64,000 bases of DNA. It comes from Streptomyces sp. NBC_00569 (GTDB lineage: Bacteria > Actinomycetota > Actinomycetes > Streptomycetales > Streptomycetaceae). This document shows, one piece after another, positions 59,936-64,000 of this stretch (its first letter is position 1; each line of letters starts with the position of its first letter). Position numbers and translations under genes: made by a program. The stretch covers positions 9,479,001 to 9,543,000 of the forward strand of contig NZ_CP107783.1 in the NCBI RefSeq assembly GCF_036345255.1, read 5' to 3'. Under the pieces are notes generated by a model, which saw only the letters and a list, made by a program, of their open reading frames with translations, searched no databases and was not told where the DNA came from.

Positions 59936-60655
59936 GTGCCCCAGCCTTTGCCGAACACGGGAACCCGGACCGTCGTCCTCGTCAACCCCAACACGAACCG
60001 GGGCACGACAGCGATGATGGTCGAGCTGGCGCGGAAGCACCTGACGCCTGCGGGACTGACAGTCGAGAGCCACACCGTCAGGCAAGGCCCCTCGATGATC
60101 GTCGACCCCGTCACACTCAAAGAATCCGCGCAGCACGTAGTCGACGTCGTGCGACGGCGACTCGCCGACCGGTGCGCAACGCCCGTCGCCGCGGTGGTCA
60201 TCGCCGCCATAGGAGATCCGGCGCGCGAACAGCTCGCCGCCGAACTGGACATCCCCGTCATCGGCATCGGCCAGGCGGCGATCGTCACGGCCGCCGCCAA
60301 AGGTCGCCGCTTCGGGATGGCCACCAGCACCCCCCACCTCGTCGACTCGCTGACGGAACTCGTCGAGCAGCACGGAGCTTCCGCCACGTTCACCGGGGTA
60401 CGGCTCACCCCCTCGGACCCGCTCGTCCTCGCAGCCTCGGCCGAACGGCAGTACCGGGAACTGGCCGCGGCGGTACGGGCCTGCGTCGACAGGGACGGGG
60501 CCGAAGCCGTCATCATCGCGGGCGGCCCGCTCAGCCGGACCGCCCGACGGCTCGCCGCGCTCGATCTGGTCGAGATCGTCGAACCCGTCCCCAGCGCGGC
60601 CACACTCGTCATCGATGCTCTCCATGAGGCCGCACCGCAAGACCCGCCCGGCTGA
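59936..60655 (+). CDS. Asp/Glu/hydantoin racemase-fold protein lacking both catalytic cysteines
   Basis: A 239-aa protein of the racemase superfamily, with VVLVNPNTNRGTTAMMVELA at the start and VIAAIGDPAREQLAAELDIPVIGIGQAA in the middle. The positions that carry the two catalytic Cys in hydantoin racemases are Ala91 and Gly197 here. Its two Cys (80 and 183) lie elsewhere. It is therefore unlikely to be a two-base Cys racemase and may bind or isomerise a related acid. The GTG at 59936 is preferred to an ATG 21 codons upstream. AAAGGG lies 8 nt before it and the length then fits the family. Confidence 0.78.
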   Translation: MPQPLPNTGTRTVVLVNPNTNRGTTAMMVELARKHLTPAGLTVESHTVRQGPSMIVDPVTLKESAQHVVDVVRRRLADRCATPVAAVVIAAIGDPAREQLAAELDIPVIGIGQAAIVTAAAKGRRFGMATSTPHLVDSLTELVEQHGASATFTGVRLTPSDPLVLAASAERQYRELAAAVRACVDRDGAEAVIIAGGPLSRTARRLAALDLVEIVEPVPSAATLVIDALHEAAPQDPPG

Positions 60656-60743
60656 CCTCCGGTCGCGGCCTGGCGAAGAGGTGCCCGTCAGGCCCAGACT
60701 GGCACTTCCACCCGGTCCGACGAACGAGCGTGAGCAGAGACCC

Positions 60744-61400
60744 GTGACGACATCGTCCTCCAGGCTGTACCGCAACAAGAAGCCCCTGCGAGACATCGTC
60801 GGCGAGCACCTTCGCAACAGCATCTACGACGGCACGCTCCCGCCCGGTACCCGCCTCGTCGAGCAGGAACTCGCCCAGCAGTACTCGGTGTCCCGGCTGC
60901 CGGTCCGCGAAGCCCTCCGCATCCTGCACAACGAGGGCCTCGTCGAGCACCTGCCCACCCGCGGGGTGGTCGTGCGCACGCTGGACCGCCGACAGGTGTC
61001 CGAGCTGTACGACCTACGAGAGGCGCTCGAAGTCCTTGCCGCCCGGCAGGCCGCGGCCCGAGTCGCCGACGGCGCGGAGAGCCACCTCGGCGCCACGATG
61101 AAACGAGCCGGCGAGGCCGCCGGTGCCGGCGACGCGGCGGCCGCGCACGCGGCCAACTCCAGCCTGCACGACGAGATCACCGCGCTCTCAGGCAACCTGC
61201 TGCTCGCCGAGACATTGGAACCCATCGTGGGCCGGGTCGACTGGCTGCGCCGCAAGATCGAGGACTTCACCCTCATCCACGCGGAACACGAGGCCCTGGC
61301 CGAGGCGATCACCAACGGAGACCCCGACGCAGCCGCCACCGCGGCCCGCCATCACGTACGCGCTTCCCGGGGGCGGACGCTCAGCGGGCTCTTCGAGTGA
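60744..61400 (+). CDS. GntR family regulator, FCD (FadR C-terminal-like) subfamily
   Basis: A 218-aa regulator. The N-terminal winged helix spans about 15-80 (GTRLVEQELAQQYSVSRLPVREALRILHNEGLVEHLPTRGV). The C-terminal FCD helical domain has LYDLREALEVLAARQAAARV and His ligands at LHDEI, HAEHEAL and RHHVRAS for a metal that binds carboxylates. FCD regulators sense organic acids such as lactate, gluconate or vanillate, which fits a catabolic operon. The GTG at 60744 is used because upstream codons are not conserved-looking. It probably acts at the palindromes near 55801-55867. Confidence 0.9.
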   Translation: MTTSSSRLYRNKKPLRDIVGEHLRNSIYDGTLPPGTRLVEQELAQQYSVSRLPVREALRILHNEGLVEHLPTRGVVVRTLDRRQVSELYDLREALEVLAARQAAARVADGAESHLGATMKRAGEAAGAGDAAAAHAANSSLHDEITALSGNLLLAETLEPIVGRVDWLRRKIEDFTLIHAEHEALAEAITNGDPDAAATAARHHVRASRGRTLSGLFE

Positions 61401-61657
61401 GAGGGGCCGTGGCGTACGACTCTCGGCAGCTGTGAGCGTCGGCGCGAGGACGATGAGGCCGGGTTCACCGCGCCGCGGCGGACGGCAACCGAGCTGTGTG
61501 CACCGGCCGACGGCGCGGTCATGAACAGTCCGAGCGACACGTGCCCGGCGCGGAACGCGAACGACCGCGTCACCGCCGCGAAACTCTTGCGGACCACTCG
61601 GTTAAGGGCGCTCGATCTTGGCTCTGATCTGACGAATTCTGATTAGTCTCCGCTGCT

Positions 61658-64000
61658 ATGAAACATATACGCGCAGCGGGCGGGCTCTGCCTCGCACTGC
61701 TGTTCCTCGTGCTGGGCGCCGGCGCCCAGCCTGCCGTGGCGCATGTCTCGCGAGAGCATGCCGAACTCGTCGTCTCCACCGGTGTCAACGTGACCAGCGG
61801 CCGTCTCATCGTGCACCGGGATGTGGTGTCCGCCGCCGCTGCCGGGGCCTGGGCATCCAAGGTGCTGCCCGCCAAGTGTCCGGCCACCGGCTCGGGTGTG
61901 CCCGGGGACGACGGTGGGGTTCCCGGCGGTGTCGTGATCGAAATGGCGTGGAGCTGCCGTCTCGACGCGCTCGACCTGAGCACTCTGCTGAAGAAGGGCG
62001 GACTGAGCCAGGTCGTCGTCGAATTCGACGGCACCGCGGTCGACGGCTCCGCGGCCACACCCCTCGTGGACGCCAAGGGCGCACACGCCCCTCCGGAGTT
62101 CCCCTGGCTCGCGGTCGCACTCATGGCGACGGGCGGTGTAGCGCTCGTACTCGCCGCCCGCTCACTGCCGTCACTGTTCCGTGGCCTGCGTACAGGCCGC
62201 CGTCTCCGCATCGTGACCGCCGCAGCCGTGTCCCTGTCCTGTCTCGCGCCCCAGGCCGCGTTCGCCGACGACGCGGCACTGCCCACCGTCACCGTGAAGG
62301 GCACCGTTTTCAGGGACGGCAACGCCAACGGCAAGCGGGACAAGGGCGAGCGGGTCATGCCCGGCGTCGATGTCACCGACGGTGCCGCGTGGACGACGAC
62401 CCGCGCCGACGGCTCGTACACCCTGGAAATCGATCCGTCGCGACGCGAGACGGATCTGGTCAGCATCGTCTCGCCCGACGGATACACCCCGGCCCTGCGC
62501 AAGGACTACATCCCGCAGTTCTTCCACAAGGTCCCCGAGACCGGTGGCAGTGGCGTCGACTTCGCGCTCGTACCGGACCGCAACGCGTCTCGGCCCACCG
62601 AGAAGTGGGTGATGAACTCCGACCCCGAGGTGGGCAACCGGACCGATGCCGAGGCCCGTACGGCACTGCCCCAGTGGACCGGACAGGTGCGGGCGATGTC
62701 GGAGGTCGACGGCGCGACGATGCAGATCGCGACCGGAGACCTGACCGTCACGGACTACGCGGAGGAGCCGCGTCGTCAGGGTGCGTACGACCTGTTCAGC
62801 AAGGGACTTGAGGAGGGGCGGCTCGGGCACCCCTTCTACCCCGTGATGGGCAACCACGACGTCGGCGGCACGGCCACGTCCAAGGGCTATGCGGGCAGTC
62901 TGGAGTACTACCGTCGCAACCTCGCACCCGAGTGGTACAGCTTCGACCGGAACGGTCGCCACGTCGTGGTGCTGGAGGACAACTACGACGCGAGCGGGCT
63001 CGCACCTCAGCTGGAATGGCTGCGCAGGGACCTGGCCCAGCACGCGGTCGGCAAGCAGGTGTTGGTCTTCGCGCACCGCTCGCTGTTCACCCAGTGGGGC
63101 CCCGGCGCGGGCATGCAGCCGACCGTCGACGAGTTGGCCAAATACGACGTGCGGATGGTCGCGGCCGGGCACAACCAGCAGGCGGAGTTCCGGCGCGGCG
63201 CCTTCAAGCGGGCGGTCGAGATCAACAATCAGGGCACGTACGGCATCGACGGAGCCCACCCCGACTACAAGGTGCTCGACTTCAGCGGGATCACCGACGA
63301 TCCGCGCACGAGCCGGAACGAGGACACCGGTCATGTGAGCGGCATCCACCGGCAGTTCGACATCGATGACGACTCCGCTCTGGTGAGCCCCGGGCAGGGC
63401 AGCGTCCACGGCACGACGGCCGGGGTGCCCGTCGAGGTGTACGCGGAGGACGACGGCCGCACCCCCGCGAAGGCCGCGCTGACCGTGCGGGACGGCCGGG
63501 GCCATGTCGTGAGGCGGGCGAACGAGCGATTCGGCACGGGTGCCGCCGAGCCCGGCATCCGGAACTGCTACATACCGCCCGGTGGCGAGGCCGAGCCCTG
63601 CCCCGCCGAACGTGGGGCGTGGACCCGAGCGAGCGGCACGCCGCTGCGCGGGCTGCGGCCCGGCACCTACACCGCCGAGGCGACGGCGTACGACACCAAG
63701 GGCAAGGCGTTCCCGGTGCAGAAGAGCACCTTCGACGTCGTCCCCGACTCCGAGCTGCCCAAGCCGAAGACCGGGCAGGACTGGCTGAGGCAGGGTGGTG
63801 ATGAGGCAGGACGTTCCGCGAGCGGCGACAATCCGGGCGGCCGGCTCGACCTCAAGTGGACCCGGCACACCGGCGAGCAGTTCAATCTGAACGGCTCGGT
63901 GATCGCGGACGGCAGACTGATCGTCTCCTCCCGCGCCTTCGACTCGCCGTACAGCATGATGCTCGCGTACGACATCGCGTCCGGCCGGGAACTGTGGCGT
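61658..64000 (+). CDS. Large exported calcineurin-like metallophosphoesterase with unusual N-terminal extension, partial
   Basis: At least 781 residues in one open frame, cut by the window edge. Residues 1-28 are a signal peptide (MKHIRAAGGLCLALLF, cut before AHVSRE). Residues about 29-145 are an unrecognised domain, and 149-171 a transmembrane segment. Residues 185-205 look like a second signal sequence, ending QAAFADDA. A MetallophosN domain follows at about 211-300 (GTVFRDGNANGKRDKGE). The phosphoesterase core has NSDPEVG, ATGDLTVTD (Asp361), GNHD at 398-401 and VFAHRS. Its final motif is AGHNQ instead of GHxH. A beta-propeller-like LKWTRHTGEQFNLNGS region begins at the end. A surface phosphodiesterase is likely. 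Confidence 0.85.
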   Translation, partial: MKHIRAAGGLCLALLFLVLGAGAQPAVAHVSREHAELVVSTGVNVTSGRLIVHRDVVSAAAAGAWASKVLPAKCPATGSGVPGDDGGVPGGVVIEMAWSCRLDALDLSTLLKKGGLSQVVVEFDGTAVDGSAATPLVDAKGAHAPPEFPWLAVALMATGGVALVLAARSLPSLFRGLRTGRRLRIVTAAAVSLSCLAPQAAFADDAALPTVTVKGTVFRDGNANGKRDKGERVMPGVDVTDGAAWTTTRADGSYTLEIDPSRRETDLVSIVSPDGYTPALRKDYIPQFFHKVPETGGSGVDFALVPDRNASRPTEKWVMNSDPEVGNRTDAEARTALPQWTGQVRAMSEVDGATMQIATGDLTVTDYAEEPRRQGAYDLFSKGLEEGRLGHPFYPVMGNHDVGGTATSKGYAGSLEYYRRNLAPEWYSFDRNGRHVVVLEDNYDASGLAPQLEWLRRDLAQHAVGKQVLVFAHRSLFTQWGPGAGMQPTVDELAKYDVRMVAAGHNQQAEFRRGAFKRAVEINNQGTYGIDGAHPDYKVLDFSGITDDPRTSRNEDTGHVSGIHRQFDIDDDSALVSPGQGSVHGTTAGVPVEVYAEDDGRTPAKAALTVRDGRGHVVRRANERFGTGAAEPGIRNCYIPPGGEAEPCPAERGAWTRASGTPLRGLRPGTYTAEATAYDTKGKAFPVQKSTFDVVPDSELPKPKTGQDWLRQGGDEAGRSASGDNPGGRLDLKWTRHTGEQFNLNGSVIADGRLIVSSRAFDSPYSMMLAYDIASGRELWR

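Overview
The window is a high-GC actinobacterial chromosome segment, almost certainly Streptomyces. The evidence is strong G/C third-position bias, GTG starts, ATGA/GTGA gene overlaps, several probably leaderless regulator genes, lipobox-type solute-binding proteins and a three-gene VdcBCD-type hydroxyarylate decarboxylase set. It encodes about 54 protein genes. I saw no tRNA, rRNA, CRISPR array or intact insertion sequence. It reads as an accessory or catabolic region built from self-contained substrate-use modules, each with its own transcription factor.

Layout. (1) 1-8002, minus strand: LacI regulator, sugar ABC importer (binding protein and two permeases), GH130, Gfo/Idh/MocA oxidoreductase and GH13 (cut by the window edge). 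Two AAACCGGTTT operators lie upstream of the regulator. (2) 8120-11457: AraC regulator divergent from a UbiX/UbiD/zinc-ribbon decarboxylase operon (vdcBCD type). (3) 11755-14732: two secreted cell-wall proteins, a DUF1906-type glycosidase-like protein with peptidoglycan-binding domains and an NlpC/P60 hydrolase. (4) 14763-26635: a muropeptide-salvage locus with a five-gene oligopeptide-type ABC importer, MurQ, an RpiR/MurR regulator, a beta-lactamase-fold hydrolase, a tandem GNAT protein and NagZ. It resembles the Bacillus subtilis murQ-murR-murP-amiE-nagZ cluster, with the PTS permease replaced by an ABC importer. (5) 26824-28053: MalY/PatB-type aminotransferase. (6) 28140-41306: a polysaccharide-use regulon under a second LacI protein, with GH3, an EEP-family protein, GH13, sulfatase, a GH144-like protein, an FN3 protein and an ABC importer. 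Six copies of a TGtAwGCGCATwCA operator mark its promoters.

(7) 41449-46470: a phytanoyl-CoA-dioxygenase-like oxygenase divergent from an AraC regulator, a maleylpyruvate-isomerase-type protein, a MarR-GNAT fusion, a small GNAT-like protein and a nucleoside-deaminase-type protein. (8) 46795-53809: MFS exporter, FAD oxidoreductase and divergent XRE-cupin regulator; a secreted Gly/Tyr-rich protein; a DUF4232-type lipoprotein; a second MFS exporter. (9) 54383-61400: an apparent catabolic operon of unknown substrate, with two MFS importers, a TIM-barrel isomerase-like protein, a DUF6282-like amidohydrolase-fold protein, a racemase-fold protein without its catalytic cysteines, and a GntR/FCD regulator. 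Palindromes sit at the second promoter. (10) 61658-end: a large exported metallophosphoesterase with an unusual N-terminal extension, cut by the window edge.

The most notable parts are the ABC-based muropeptide-salvage locus, the operator-defined LacI regulon, and the 54-61 kb operon with its cysteine-less racemase-like protein.
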